Positions 35,470 through 44,520 of a stretch of 64,000 nucleotides of DNA are shown here, in pieces. The notes under the pieces are model-generated. The model ran no database searches, was not told the origin of the DNA, and saw only the letters and a program-made list of their open reading frames with translations. The stretch's first letter is position 1, and every line of letters starts with the position of its first letter. The stretch spans positions 62,001-126,000 of the forward strand of contig JACRDQ010000030.1 of the NCBI GenBank assembly GCA_016218545.1. Reading direction: 5' to 3'. The position numbers were made by a program, and so were the translations under genes. The stretch is from Elusimicrobiota bacterium. GTDB lineage: Bacteria > Elusimicrobiota > Elusimicrobia > UBA1565 > UBA9628.

Positions 35470-36111
35470 CTACTTGGGTCCAGATTTGGCTGGGGCTTCC
35501 GGCTTCTGCGTTGGTTCCGGCGCAGCCTTCTTGGCAGTCTCTACCGGCTTCTTCTTGAGTCCGATCCCCTTGAGCCAGAAGTCCAACTCGCGCTTGAGCA
35601 GGACCTTGGCCTCGTCGGGGTCGAGGTCCACGTCTACAGCCGAGCCGGGCACGCCGTGGCCGTCGTCAGTCAGCTTTCCTAAACCCCGGAATGCCTTTTC
35701 AATGCTTCCATCAGGCTTGAGCTTGAACCAATTGGAATCAGAAGCCCCGGGTTGTGTCTTCTTTGCCAGGAAGATCACAGAGATGGGCTTGAGCCGGTCC
35801 GATTCAGGAATCTTCTCGACTACGACGTTGACGCTCCGGTATCTATTGTCTAAGCAATCGTCTTTAAATCTCTCAGAACCCTTAGTCTTATGATTCGGAT
35901 CAAGACCGAGCACTCGGGCCAAGTTGGGGCCGAGATCATTGTCATAGCCTTCAGCCAGAACCTTGTGGATGAATTTCTCCAGGGGAGGTTCGTTGGGCTT
36001 TCCGGTTTGCCTCTTGGACGCATTAAGCTGTGCAGCATTGACAAAAGCCGGAACAAAGGCGATACTTAAACCAAGGACAATGAATACGCCCAGGCGAGAC
36101 AATAAACGCAT
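35470..36111 (-). CDS. Secreted hypothetical protein
   Basis: A 213-residue protein with a clear signal peptide (MRLLSRLGVFIVLGLSIAF ... VNA-AQ). The mature part contains EKFIHKVLAEGYDNDLGPNL and a VDVDLDPDEAKVLLKRELDFW helix, and ends in a Lys/Pro/Ala-rich tail (about residues 188-213). I do not recognise the family. Its base composition is distinctly less GC-rich than the metabolic regions, as for the genes around it. A strong promoter lies six bases upstream of its start codon. Confidence 0.8.
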   Translation of the reverse strand: MRLLSRLGVFIVLGLSIAFVPAFVNAAQLNASKRQTGKPNEPPLEKFIHKVLAEGYDNDLGPNLARVLGLDPNHKTKGSERFKDDCLDNRYRSVNVVVEKIPESDRLKPISVIFLAKKTQPGASDSNWFKLKPDGSIEKAFRGLGKLTDDGHGVPGSAVDVDLDPDEAKVLLKRELDFWLKGIGLKKKPVETAKKAAPEPTQKPEAPAKSGPK

Positions 36112-38368
36112 AAGAAATTATAGCACAACGCGGTTGCTCGCAATCCTTGCGGCGTTGCTCTCCCTGGCCTGGTCAGCCCATGCGGCCAGGGAGGGCGAGG
36201 GTTCTGAAGCCGAAACCCGCGCCATCGCCCAAGCCGAGGAAGCCGCCAAGGATACCCACGCAATCCAAGAGAAGCTCAAAGAGAAGGACCTCGCCGCCGA
36301 GAAACGCGCCGCCTTCGAGCAGACCCTCAAGTCCAAGGACGAGAACATCACCGCGGGAGAGAAGCGCTTCCCCGAGAGCCCCAAGTACGCGACGACGGCC
36401 GGCACCTACTGGTATTCCCGCGGAGACCTCGACAAGGCGGTCACCTCCGCGGACCGCGCCCTGGAACTGGCCACGCCGGACGGCGACCCCAAGCTCACCT
36501 CCAAGGCGCTCACGATCAAAGGTCTGGCCGTGTTTCGCAAGCGGGATTACGAAGCCTCTTTGAGACTGGCCGAGGAGGCCTTGAAGCTCGACCCCGGGAA
36601 CTCCGCGGCTTTGGAGGTGAAGGAGTACTCGAAGAGCGCCCTTCACCTTCGCGGGCTGGGCGAGGTGGTTGCCAAGCGGACCGAGCGCATCTTCGCCCTG
36701 ACCGACCCGGGCGTGGCGCACACGGCCGAAGAGTGGAGTGACCGTCAGGCTTCCAACCCGACCGAGGCAGGCAGGCTGGTAGGAAAAGTGATCAAGAGCC
36801 GGGAAGAGGGCGACTTGGGAGCGCAGCTCCAGTACGCCGAGGCGGCTGTAAGGGCCGATCCCTCGGACCCGATGACCTACTTCCAGCGCGGGAGGGTGCG
36901 CAAGGAGGTCGACGACCAAAACGGCGCCATCATCGACTTTACCCAGGCCATGCACCTGGGCTGGAAGGACGCGCTCATGTTCAAGCTGAGGGCCGAGGCG
37001 CTCATAAGAGCCGGCAGCTACAGGGAGGCTTACGTCGACGCTTTGATGGCGGTGGCCTACAATCCGAAGCTTGCGGAAGCCTACGTGCTTCGCGCCATGG
37101 CTCGGCGCAGGGCTGAAGGAAACGACGCGGCTGGAATCGTCCGCGCCAAGGCGGAGATCATGGCGGACGTGGAGAAGGCGGTCCGGCTCGATCCCGCGTT
37201 GCGCGTCTTCCTTGACGACGAGAGGGCGGCCATCGCGGAGGCGGAGGAAAAGGTCCGGAAGCAGGCGGCTCCGGCCGCACCGAAGCCGACGCATAGCGCG
37301 ACTGATCCCAACGCGCCATCTGGCGCGGCTATTCCCGCTGGGCCGAGCCGGGATGCTCGCGGCGGGCTGGTGTTGTACGCTGGAGCAGTCCTGGGGCTGA
37401 TCGCCCTCCTGCTCGCTGTCGCAGTCGTGGCCTTGCTGGCGTCAAGAAAGGGAACGAAGGTCGTTGAAACCCCCTTGGCATCGGGCGACCATTCGGCCGG
37501 AGATTCGGGTCGTCCTGATCCCGTCGCGGCCCCGGCCGGTCCAAGAACGACCGAGGGCAGCCTTCTTGGCGGGCACATCCGGGTCGTCCGGGAGATTGGG
37601 AAAGGCGGGATGGGGGTAGTCTGCCTCGGGGAGGACATGAAGCTCAGGCGACCTGTGGCGGTCAAGCAACTGGCTCCCGGGCTCAGCCACGGTCCAGCCG
37701 AGAGGGAACGATTCAGAGCCGAGGCGCTTACCATGGCCAAGCTCAAGCATCCGAACAGCGCCTCCATCTATGAACTCATCGAGGAGCCGGACGGATTGTT
37801 CCTTGTCATGGAATACATCGACGGGGAAACCCTGGCTCAGCGACTGACGCGGACTCGGAAGCTCGCCCCCGCTGAGTGTCTTCCCATTCTGAAACAGCTT
37901 TGCCAGGGGATAGGGCATGCGCACAACCACGGCGTGTTGCATCGGGACCTGAAGCCCTCCAACGTCATGATTGAGAGGGAGACGGAGCTCGTCAAGATCA
38001 TGGATCTCGGCATCGCCCGGTTCACCGAGAGTCCGGACGGCCGCACCGTCACCGCGACGCAGATCGGGACGCCGGCCTACATGGCTCCGGAGCAGCATGA
38101 CGGCGTCGTGAGCCGGGAATCGGACCTCTACAGCATGGCGATCATGCTCTACGAACTGCTCTGCGGCGTGCGCCCGTTCATCGGGGATATGGTGCAGGCC
38201 AAGATTGCGGAGAACTACCCCCCGATCACAAAGACCCTGCCTGGATGGGCCGGCCTCGACGGCTTCTTCAAGCGGGCGCTGGCTTCGAATCGCGAGTCGC
38301 GTTTCCATAGCGCCGGCGAGTTCTACGAGGCTTTCGAAAACGCCTTGGCCCGTGGCGCGTCGAAATAG
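36080..38368 (+). CDS. Receptor-like Ser/Thr protein kinase with exported TPR domain
   Basis: About 762 residues if the ATG at 36080 is used; the start is uncertain because it lies inside the divergent gene's first codons. A TTG at 36134 is the alternative. A signal-like segment (RLLAILAALLSLAWSAHA) precedes a long TPR region (RGDLDKAVTSADRALELATP; FQRGRVRKEVDDQNGAIIDF). One membrane helix (GLVLYAGAVLGLIALLLAVA) then leads to a C-terminal Hanks-type kinase: IGKGGMGVVCLGED, VAVKQLA, HRDLKPSNVM, DLG in place of DFG, and GTPAYMAPEQ. So TPRs face the periplasm and the kinase the cytoplasm, the reverse domain order of PknB. Confidence 0.88.
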   Translation: MNTPRRDNKRIRNYSTTRLLAILAALLSLAWSAHAAREGEGSEAETRAIAQAEEAAKDTHAIQEKLKEKDLAAEKRAAFEQTLKSKDENITAGEKRFPESPKYATTAGTYWYSRGDLDKAVTSADRALELATPDGDPKLTSKALTIKGLAVFRKRDYEASLRLAEEALKLDPGNSAALEVKEYSKSALHLRGLGEVVAKRTERIFALTDPGVAHTAEEWSDRQASNPTEAGRLVGKVIKSREEGDLGAQLQYAEAAVRADPSDPMTYFQRGRVRKEVDDQNGAIIDFTQAMHLGWKDALMFKLRAEALIRAGSYREAYVDALMAVAYNPKLAEAYVLRAMARRRAEGNDAAGIVRAKAEIMADVEKAVRLDPALRVFLDDERAAIAEAEEKVRKQAAPAAPKPTHSATDPNAPSGAAIPAGPSRDARGGLVLYAGAVLGLIALLLAVAVVALLASRKGTKVVETPLASGDHSAGDSGRPDPVAAPAGPRTTEGSLLGGHIRVVREIGKGGMGVVCLGEDMKLRRPVAVKQLAPGLSHGPAERERFRAEALTMAKLKHPNSASIYELIEEPDGLFLVMEYIDGETLAQRLTRTRKLAPAECLPILKQLCQGIGHAHNHGVLHRDLKPSNVMIERETELVKIMDLGIARFTESPDGRTVTATQIGTPAYMAPEQHDGVVSRESDLYSMAIMLYELLCGVRPFIGDMVQAKIAENYPPITKTLPGWAGLDGFFKRALASNRESRFHSAGEFYEAFENALARGASK
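36117..36143 (-). promoter_or_regulatory. Extended -10 promoter for the secreted protein at 36111
   Basis: On the minus strand TGCTATAAT (perfect -10 at 36122-36117 with the TG extension) lies only six bases before the ATG. A TTGCGA (36143-36138) lies 15 bases upstream of the -10. Transcription would begin at or next to the start codon, so the mRNA is predicted to be leaderless. Confidence 0.5.
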
Positions 38369-40226
38369 CGGCGGTCTTTGGCGTATTCTCTCCCTTGCTT
38401 GTCTCCCCTTGCCATTGTGGACAGCATCCTGCAACCGCGCTCCAGGCGAATCACCGAAGCCGACGCATGAGACACCCGCCCGAACGAAGGACCAGGTTGG
38501 GAGGAGCGTTGTCCTGGAAGACTTCCTCATGGCCAAGGAGTGGCTCGAATCTAACAACCTTGCTTCCGTCAGAACTCCGAAGCCGAAGCATCTGCCGTCT
38601 GGCCGAGCCGCATACCAGGTGCGGCCAGACCTCATCCAGGAAGACCTTCGGAACGCGAGGAAACTGGATCCCCGACTGATGCATTTTGTCAAGGAAAGCT
38701 CGGCGGCCCTCGGACGAGCAGCCACATCCTTGCCGAACGGCTCCGTGGGCGCTGGGGCCAGGAGCCGGGGGGATCGAGTCCAGACATTGATTGAAGAGCT
38801 GAAGGGTGGCGGGTTTCTCAACGACGGCCTCCCGCTCTATGACCTCCGGGATTCGGCGGTGAGACGGGAGTATGACGCCGCGGTACTGAAGGCTCCCGCC
38901 CACAGCGGCATCCGGGACAAGGCGAGCTGGGAGGATATCAAGGCAGTCGTGACCAAGCATGTCGCCAAGCACGGCCAGGGCGCGTTGATCGTGGCCATGG
39001 GAGCAGGCACGCACATGTATGGCGCTGTCCCCGAGCTTGAGAAGACCGCAGGCATCCGCTACATATCCGCGACGCCGTTGAAGCTGAAGGTCTCTGACAT
39101 CCAAATCCCCGGCCGAGAATTGATTGGCTCCGAAGACATCTTGCTTTTGCGCACCCAGATCGACATGAGCATCGGCGTGGTGAAGGAGCTGGGTTATAGA
39201 GACCTCCAATCCTTCCTTGCAGCTCGTTCCCTCGTCAAGAATCCGGCCAACATCATGATCGGTGTGGAGGAAACCGGCCTCCATCACCTATACGATCGAG
39301 GCGATCAGATCGAGAAGAGAGTGCTGTTCGGCATTCTCATGAATTATCTGGCCAATACAAGGCCGGCCACTGTCCTCTGCATCGGTGAGAGCTGGGACGC
39401 CGAGGAAGAGGCCGCGAGGTTCTCGGACAAGGGGATGCCACGGTTCTACGCGAGGGAACAGCGGATTCTGAGAAGAGGGCTGGGGCCCGGAAGGACTCCG
39501 TGGGCGGATCTTATCATCACTGCCAAACAGATGGGGATTCCCGTGTATTTCGGAGGCTTCGGGGGCGACGTGCTCGAACCGGAGACGCTGGAGACCCTCG
39601 AGCAATTCCAATGGTGGCTGCGCAGAAAGTTCATGCCAAAGAAGGCCGAGCTTCAGCGGTTCACCAAGAATCTCGCCACCCTGTCCAGGTACACCGGCAA
39701 GTTGCCAGGCTGGTGTGGCGATGATGACGCCGAGGTGGAAGCCCGGGTCTTGCTTCGCGTGTCCGACTACGGCGGCCCGAGGAAGCTCTTCCCAGAAGTG
39801 TGCAAGGAGGCCTCCGCTTTTCCGGTGTATTGCCCGCGGACCTCTACCGAGATGGCGCTCAAGCTCCTGCGGAAAAGCCCCCAGGGAAAACGCATCGTCG
39901 ATTTTCTGATTCAGGAGGAGGTCTCTGTCGGCTACGCCGAGGTATCCAGCGGCGTCCTGGCGGACTATCGTAGCGGCCTAATCGTGCTTTCTCCTGAAAC
40001 CATGGCCTACGATCCGTTGGAGAAGGCTCTGTTGATCGTCCATGAAGGTTGTCGCGCAATGAATATAGAGCAAGGCTTGAAGCCATCCTTGGTCTTGGAG
40101 AGCAGCGCAGAGAAGATGCAGGCTGACGTCTGCCAGGAACTGGTCCGCGCCGGGGTGCCGCCCCTCCTGAGACCTCGGATCAAAGGCCGGCGGCATGTGG
40201 AGAACGGCGTGGGTCTGCGCCTCTGA
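38352..40226 (+). CDS. Large exported protein of unknown function (possible lipoprotein)
   Basis: 624 residues from a GTG that overlaps the kinase gene by 17 bases, which suggests coupling. The N-terminus (ARRNSGGLWRILSLACLPLP) is a signal sequence, and TASC near residue 27 may be a weak lipobox. The body has an alpha/beta character (GALIVAMGAGTHMYGAVPEL; NIMIGVEETGLHHLYDRGD; VLCIGESWDAEEEAARF), with HEGCRAMN near the C-terminus. I do not recognise the family. The close link to a receptor kinase suggests a shared envelope task, but this is inference. Confidence 0.78.
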   Translation: MARRNSGGLWRILSLACLPLPLWTASCNRAPGESPKPTHETPARTKDQVGRSVVLEDFLMAKEWLESNNLASVRTPKPKHLPSGRAAYQVRPDLIQEDLRNARKLDPRLMHFVKESSAALGRAATSLPNGSVGAGARSRGDRVQTLIEELKGGGFLNDGLPLYDLRDSAVRREYDAAVLKAPAHSGIRDKASWEDIKAVVTKHVAKHGQGALIVAMGAGTHMYGAVPELEKTAGIRYISATPLKLKVSDIQIPGRELIGSEDILLLRTQIDMSIGVVKELGYRDLQSFLAARSLVKNPANIMIGVEETGLHHLYDRGDQIEKRVLFGILMNYLANTRPATVLCIGESWDAEEEAARFSDKGMPRFYAREQRILRRGLGPGRTPWADLIITAKQMGIPVYFGGFGGDVLEPETLETLEQFQWWLRRKFMPKKAELQRFTKNLATLSRYTGKLPGWCGDDDAEVEARVLLRVSDYGGPRKLFPEVCKEASAFPVYCPRTSTEMALKLLRKSPQGKRIVDFLIQEEVSVGYAEVSSGVLADYRSGLIVLSPETMAYDPLEKALLIVHEGCRAMNIEQGLKPSLVLESSAEKMQADVCQELVRAGVPPLLRPRIKGRRHVENGVGLRL

Positions 40227-40276
40227 GAAGCCCTGGATTTCGGAGCGTCGGCGCCGGTTGATTCGGTCTCGTTGGC

Positions 40277-40306
40277 TTGAAGCGGAAATGCTGGAAATAT
40301 TATAGA
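40277..40306 (+). promoter_or_regulatory. Candidate promoter of acyl-CoA dehydrogenase/crotonase genes
   Basis: TTGAAG (40277-40282) followed after 18 bases by TATAGA (40301-40306), or after 15 by TATTAT (40298-40303), in an AT-rich patch 50 bases upstream of the ATG at 40355. Confidence 0.35.
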
Positions 40307-40354
40307 CTCGGGCTCAGGCGCGTGCCGCCGGAATCCAAGGGATGGAGGGGCGAG

Positions 40355-41494
40355 ATGGACTTTGAGCTCAGCGACGATCAGCGCATGGCGGTCGAGGAGG
40401 CGAGGCGTTTCGCGGTCGAGAAGCTCGGCCCGGGCGCGGCGGAACGCGACGAGAAGGCGGAGGTCGACGTCAAGCTCCTCAAGCAGCTAGGCGAGCTCGG
40501 CTACCTGGGGATGACCCTCCCGGAGGCGTACGGCGGCACGGCCCTCGGCGCGGTGGCCTACGCCGGGTCCATGATCGAGATCGCCAAGATGGACGCGGGC
40601 GTGGCCGTGGCCATGTCCGTGCAGAACTCCCTGGTCAACGACGCCATCGAGCACTTCGGGACCGAGGCGCAGAAGGCCGAATACCTGCCCAAGCTCGCCG
40701 CAGGCGAGTGGATCGGCTGCTTCTCCCTGACCGAGGCCGGCGCCGGCAGCGACCCGGCCTCCATGCGCACGACCGCGGTCAAGGACGGCGACGGGTACGT
40801 GCTCAACGGCACCAAGAACTTCACCACCAACGGCGCCATCGCGGACGCCGTCATCGTGTTCACGAGGGTCGATATCGGCGGCAAGCCCGGCATCTCCGCC
40901 TTCCTCGTCAAGAAGGGGACTCCGGGGTTCTCGGTCGGCAAGCACGAGAACAAGATGGGCATCAGGTCCTCGAGCACGACCGAGATGGTCTTCACCAAGT
41001 GCCGCGTGCCCAAGGAAGCCCTCCTGGGCGAGGAGGGCAAGGGCCTCAAGATCGCGCTCACGACCCTCGACGGCGGCCGCATCGGCATCGCGGCCCAGGC
41101 CGTCGGCATCGCCGAGGCTGCCCTGGAGGAGAGCGTGCGCTACGCCAAGGAGCGCACGCAGTTCGGCAAGCCCATCGGCGAGCTCGAGGGCATCCAGTTC
41201 ATGCTCGCGGACATGGCGACCGACGTCGAGCTGGCCAAGACCATGCTCTTCCGCGTGGCCTGGATGAAGGACTCGGGCAAGAAGCGCTATACGAAGGAAG
41301 CGGCCATGCTCAAGCTCTTCGCCTCCGAGATGGCCCACCGGGTGTGCCACAAGGCCATCCAGGTGCACGGCGGCTACGGCTTCATGAAGGAGTTCAAGGT
41401 CGAGCGCCTCTACCGGGACCAGCGCATCACGGAGATCTACGAGGGGACCTCGGAGATCCAGCGCTACGTCATCGCCCGGAATCTGCTGGGTTGA
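40355..41494 (+). CDS. Short-chain acyl-CoA dehydrogenase (butyryl-CoA dehydrogenase-like)
   Basis: 379 residues; GGAGG six bases before the ATG at 40355 fixes the start. Family signatures are CFSLTEAGAGSDPASMRT, GYVLNGTKNFTTNGAIADA, RTQFGKPIGELEGIQFMLAD, HGGYGFMKEFKVERLYRDQR and EIYEGTSEIQR (catalytic Glu in YEGTSE). It oxidises a short acyl-CoA to the 2-enoyl-CoA, or runs in reverse on crotonyl-CoA in butyrate formation, with electrons through EtfAB. A crotonase gene follows 13 bases after the stop, matching the usual bcd-crt pairing. Confidence 0.94.
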   Translation: MDFELSDDQRMAVEEARRFAVEKLGPGAAERDEKAEVDVKLLKQLGELGYLGMTLPEAYGGTALGAVAYAGSMIEIAKMDAGVAVAMSVQNSLVNDAIEHFGTEAQKAEYLPKLAAGEWIGCFSLTEAGAGSDPASMRTTAVKDGDGYVLNGTKNFTTNGAIADAVIVFTRVDIGGKPGISAFLVKKGTPGFSVGKHENKMGIRSSSTTEMVFTKCRVPKEALLGEEGKGLKIALTTLDGGRIGIAAQAVGIAEAALEESVRYAKERTQFGKPIGELEGIQFMLADMATDVELAKTMLFRVAWMKDSGKKRYTKEAAMLKLFASEMAHRVCHKAIQVHGGYGFMKEFKVERLYRDQRITEIYEGTSEIQRYVIARNLLG

Positions 41495-41507
41495 CCGAGG
41501 AGGGAAC

Positions 41508-42293
41508 ATGACAGGCCCGTGCGCCATGAACTACGAGATCCTGAAGGTGTCGGAGGCCGACGGCGTCGTCACCGTCGTCAACAGCAGGCCGCAGGCCTTG
41601 AACGCCCTCAACAGCCGGTTCTTCGCCGAGATGGGAGCCCTGCTCAAGGACCTGGCGGGCCGCGGCGACGTCAAGGTCGTGGTCCTCACCGGCGAGGGCA
41701 AGGCCTTCGCCGCCGGGGCGGACATCGCGGAGATGAAGGACATGGACTCCGCGCAGGGGAAGGCCTTCTCCCAGCTCGGCCAGGGCGTGTTCCAGGCCAT
41801 GGAGGACCTGCCCCAGCCGGTCCTGGCGGCCGTCAACGGCTTCGCCCTGGGCGGCGGCTGCGAGCTGGCCATGGCCTGCGACGTTCGGGTGGCGAGCTCG
41901 GCCGCCAAGTTCGGCCAGCCCGAGGTGAACCTGGGCCTGACCCCGGGCTACGCCGGGACCCAGCGCCTGCCCCGGCTCATCGGACCGGGCGCGGCCCTGA
42001 GCCTGCTTTTGACCGGGGACATGATCGCGGCGGACGAGGCGCTCCGGCTCGGCCTGGTCCAGAAGGTCACGGCGCCCGAGGCTCTCATGACCGAGGTGCA
42101 GGCCATGGCCAAGAAGATCGCCTCCAAGGGCCCCAAGGCCGTGCGCCTGGTCAAGCGGCTGGTGCGCCAGGGCATGCGCGCGGACTTCAAGACGGGCTGC
42201 GGCCTGGAGTCCGAGCTCTTCGGCTCGCTCTTCGGCGACGAGGGAGCCGAGGGGATGAAGGCGTTCCTGGAGAAGCGGCCGGCGAAGTGGTGA
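41508..42293 (+). CDS. Enoyl-CoA hydratase (crotonase)
   Basis: 261 residues with a GAGGAGG-type ribosome site before the ATG at 41508. Both catalytic glutamates are present: GGGCELAMACDV and FGQPEVNLGLTPGYAGTQRL. The oxyanion motif AFAAGADIAEMKD is intact and the C-terminus (MKAFLEKRPAKW) is typical. It hydrates crotonyl-CoA to 3-hydroxybutyryl-CoA, between the acyl-CoA dehydrogenase upstream and the 3-hydroxyacyl-CoA dehydrogenase at 44.5 kb. Unlike the LiuC-like copy at 2.9 kb, this one looks like a classical Crt. Confidence 0.94.
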   Translation: MTGPCAMNYEILKVSEADGVVTVVNSRPQALNALNSRFFAEMGALLKDLAGRGDVKVVVLTGEGKAFAAGADIAEMKDMDSAQGKAFSQLGQGVFQAMEDLPQPVLAAVNGFALGGGCELAMACDVRVASSAAKFGQPEVNLGLTPGYAGTQRLPRLIGPGAALSLLLTGDMIAADEALRLGLVQKVTAPEALMTEVQAMAKKIASKGPKAVRLVKRLVRQGMRADFKTGCGLESELFGSLFGDEGAEGMKAFLEKRPAKW

Positions 42294-42327
42294 GCCGTGG
42301 CGGCGGATGACCGGCAGATCGTTTCCT

Positions 42328-43029
42328 TCAAGAGGCCGAACTGATGCCTTGCGTTCGGCCGGCCCGCTGGAAGGAGATCACGTCCCTGGACTCGATACTG
42401 ATCTCCGGCACCAGGCAGATCGAATTGCACGTCAGGGCCAGCTCGATGTCTCTCCAGTAGTGTTCCGGGAAGACCTCCTTGCGAGTCTTCCTCTGTTCGA
42501 CCTTTCGCATTATCTGGTCCAGGAACGGGGGAACCCACAGCTCTTTTCCGAGGAACGACGACCGCAGCATCTCGGCGCAGGATAAGTCTTCGACCGCTTC
42601 GCGTCTCTCGGAAAAATGGGAGCAGGCGATCATCTCGACGCTGCCGAAGCCTCGGCGAGAGACGGTGGAGACGGTCTCGCGCGCATTAGCGAAGCATGCC
42701 ACATAGGCATGCCTGAACGAGTCAAGGTTTGAAAAAATGGCCTCGGTCAGATTCCCGGTACGAAGGATCACGCGGCTTCCCTTGAGGTCCTGGCCAAGTA
42801 CCTGGCTGGGAGAATTGTCGAGGTCATCGCGCATGATCTCGGAGATCAGCCTGTAGCCGCGTGGAACCAGTTCTCGAACCAGCTCGATATCCCGGACCGC
42901 AAGCACTTCCGCGACTTCCGCGTTCAGAAGGTACACGAGCGTGGTCGATGCGCGGAATACATCGATGAACACCGACGCTTCTGGCGGGAACGGACTCGCC
43001 TCCCAAGCGTTACGCGCGGTGACGATCAT
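42328..43029 (-). CDS. ComB/2-phosphosulfolactate phosphatase-like protein
   Basis: 233 residues resembling the ComB family: SVFIDVFRASTTLVYLL, DLDNSPSQVLGQDLKGSRVI and RTGNLTEAIFSNL match the family's DVLRATTT, NSP and TxNGT regions. The canonical members hydrolyse 2-phosphosulfolactate, but many homologues have unknown acid-phosphatase roles. The middle and C-terminal half are less similar, so substrate is uncertain. Its start overlaps the stop of the trypsin-like gene (ATGA). Confidence 0.7.
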   Translation of the reverse strand: MIVTARNAWEASPFPPEASVFIDVFRASTTLVYLLNAEVAEVLAVRDIELVRELVPRGYRLISEIMRDDLDNSPSQVLGQDLKGSRVILRTGNLTEAIFSNLDSFRHAYVACFANARETVSTVSRRGFGSVEMIACSHFSERREAVEDLSCAEMLRSSFLGKELWVPPFLDQIMRKVEQRKTRKEVFPEHYWRDIELALTCNSICLVPEISIESRDVISFQRAGRTQGISSAS

Positions 43030-44351
43030 TGCCCGCCGTCGAACAGGGCTGAGGGCGGCAACCCCAGGGCCTCGACCTTGCCGAGGGCCGACGAGAGGGT
43101 CTTGCCGGCGGCCGGGGCGGGCGCAGGCTCGACGCAGAGCCCCTGCTCCAGGAGCCTGGCCGCCAAGGCCTGCCGCGCCTGGTCCCGGGACCCGGTTCGG
43201 TTGCAGAGGTCGAGGGCCGAGACCATGAGCAGGCTCGAATAGTACATGTCGTCGCGGTGAAGCACCCCCACCACGCGGCCCGCGGCGTCGAGAAGAGGCG
43301 AACCGCTCGAGCCCGGGCCTGAGGGCACCTCCTCGGGCCCGGACTCGAGGTCCTGATCCCACTCTTGGAGGCTGAATGCGGGGAGCTCTCCGGCATAGAT
43401 GTCGTGCCCGCTTCCAAGAAGGACCTTCCTGGGCGAGCCCGGGAACAGGTGCGTGACCTCCATGGAGAGCGAAAGGCGTCCGGTGCTGAAGACCAGGGGG
43501 TCCCACTTCAAGAACCCCAGGGGGCCGGTCTTGCCTGAGTTGCGGGCCGGGTAGACCTTGGTCTTGGCGAAGGCCTCGAAGAACTCCGGGGTGTAGGCCT
43601 GGGTGGGAAAGCCGGCGAGGAACACCCTTTCCCATTGGCGCGGCAGGTCCGGCCGCAGGGCCAGGGGCCTCATGCCGGAGCGCACCTTCGGGGACCAGAG
43701 CAGGGCGTAGTCGTGACCCGCGACGTAGTCCTCCCAGTCCGGGAAGGAGCGCAGGATGTAGCCGCCCTCGCAGGGGATGGCCGCGTCGCGCTGGCCGGTC
43801 CTGGGGGGCTTGCACAGGTACTTGGCGACGTGGTAGTTGGTGATGAAAAGCCCATCCGGCGAGATGAAGAACCCCGTGCCCACGTCCTCGACGTTGAAGA
43901 CGCCCTTGGACACGACGTCGGGCTCGAAGGAGAACTCGACGGAGCGGCCGGGATCGGCCTCGGGCGAGGTGCGGCTGAGATAGCTCCAGTAGCGGGTCCA
44001 GGTCGCAAGGCAGGATTCCTCATGCGCGGCCATGCCCTGGGGCAAGGAGGTCATGGGCTCGGCCGCCGGGCCCAGGGGCTTCATGACATTGACCCGCTCG
44101 GCGTACTCCTGCTGGTACTTGACCTTGAAGTCCGGGTCGCGCCAGACCCTGCGCCAGGCGGCTGGCCCGTGCCGGGAGAGCCGCTCCCGCGTGGTCCAGT
44201 AGAACGGGCCGTCTTGCCCCTGCTCGAGGGCGACCTGGCAGGCTTCGCCGGGGTCAGGCGCGAAGCCGAAGTTCGCCCAAGCCGGGCCTGCGGCCAGGAC
44301 GGCCGCCAGCATGAGGGCGAGCCGCGCTGCCGGGCCGGCGGGAGGTCTCAT
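43026..44351 (-). CDS. Secreted trypsin-like serine protease (S46/HtrA-like)
   Basis: 441 residues with signal peptide (MRPPAGPAARLALMLAAVLA ... AWA). A chymotrypsin-fold triad is readable: His174 in ITNYHVAKYL, Asp214 in AGHDYALLWS and Ser349 in GPGSSGSPLLDAAG. The phrase GTGFFISPDGLFITNYHV is typical of HtrA-like and S46 (DPP7/DPP11-type) peptidases. The long N-terminal helical part and the MKPLGPAAEP stretch favour the S46-like group, but I would not assign it firmly. There is no PDZ domain. It is coupled to the ComB-like gene and divergent from the 3-hydroxyacyl-CoA dehydrogenase gene. Confidence 0.85.
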   Translation of the reverse strand: MRPPAGPAARLALMLAAVLAAGPAWANFGFAPDPGEACQVALEQGQDGPFYWTTRERLSRHGPAAWRRVWRDPDFKVKYQQEYAERVNVMKPLGPAAEPMTSLPQGMAAHEESCLATWTRYWSYLSRTSPEADPGRSVEFSFEPDVVSKGVFNVEDVGTGFFISPDGLFITNYHVAKYLCKPPRTGQRDAAIPCEGGYILRSFPDWEDYVAGHDYALLWSPKVRSGMRPLALRPDLPRQWERVFLAGFPTQAYTPEFFEAFAKTKVYPARNSGKTGPLGFLKWDPLVFSTGRLSLSMEVTHLFPGSPRKVLLGSGHDIYAGELPAFSLQEWDQDLESGPEEVPSGPGSSGSPLLDAAGRVVGVLHRDDMYYSSLLMVSALDLCNRTGSRDQARQALAARLLEQGLCVEPAPAPAAGKTLSSALGKVEALGLPPSALFDGGQ

Positions 44352-44415
44352 CGTCTCAAGTGTAGCCCGGGGGCCGGACAGGGTCGAGGGTCGGAAGGGA
44401 CCCGCGGGCCTGGGT

Positions 44416-44467
44416 CTTTCGCCGGCGGGGGCTGGAGGGGCGAAAGCCGGCGCGGAATTGGTATCAT
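44416..44467 (+). promoter_or_regulatory. Extended -10 promoter with upstream inverted repeat
   Basis: TGGTATCAT (TG at 44459-44460, -10 at 44462-44467) lies 54 bases before the 3-hydroxyacyl-CoA dehydrogenase start. An inverted repeat CTTTCGCC (44416-44423) / GGCGAAAG (44439-44446) covers the -35 area and could be a repressor operator. The operator reading is inference. Confidence 0.35.
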
Positions 44468-44520
44468 GGCAGCGGGCCGCGGGGCTTGATCCGCGGGCTT
44501 TTCTGAGGGGAGGGTCCTGC

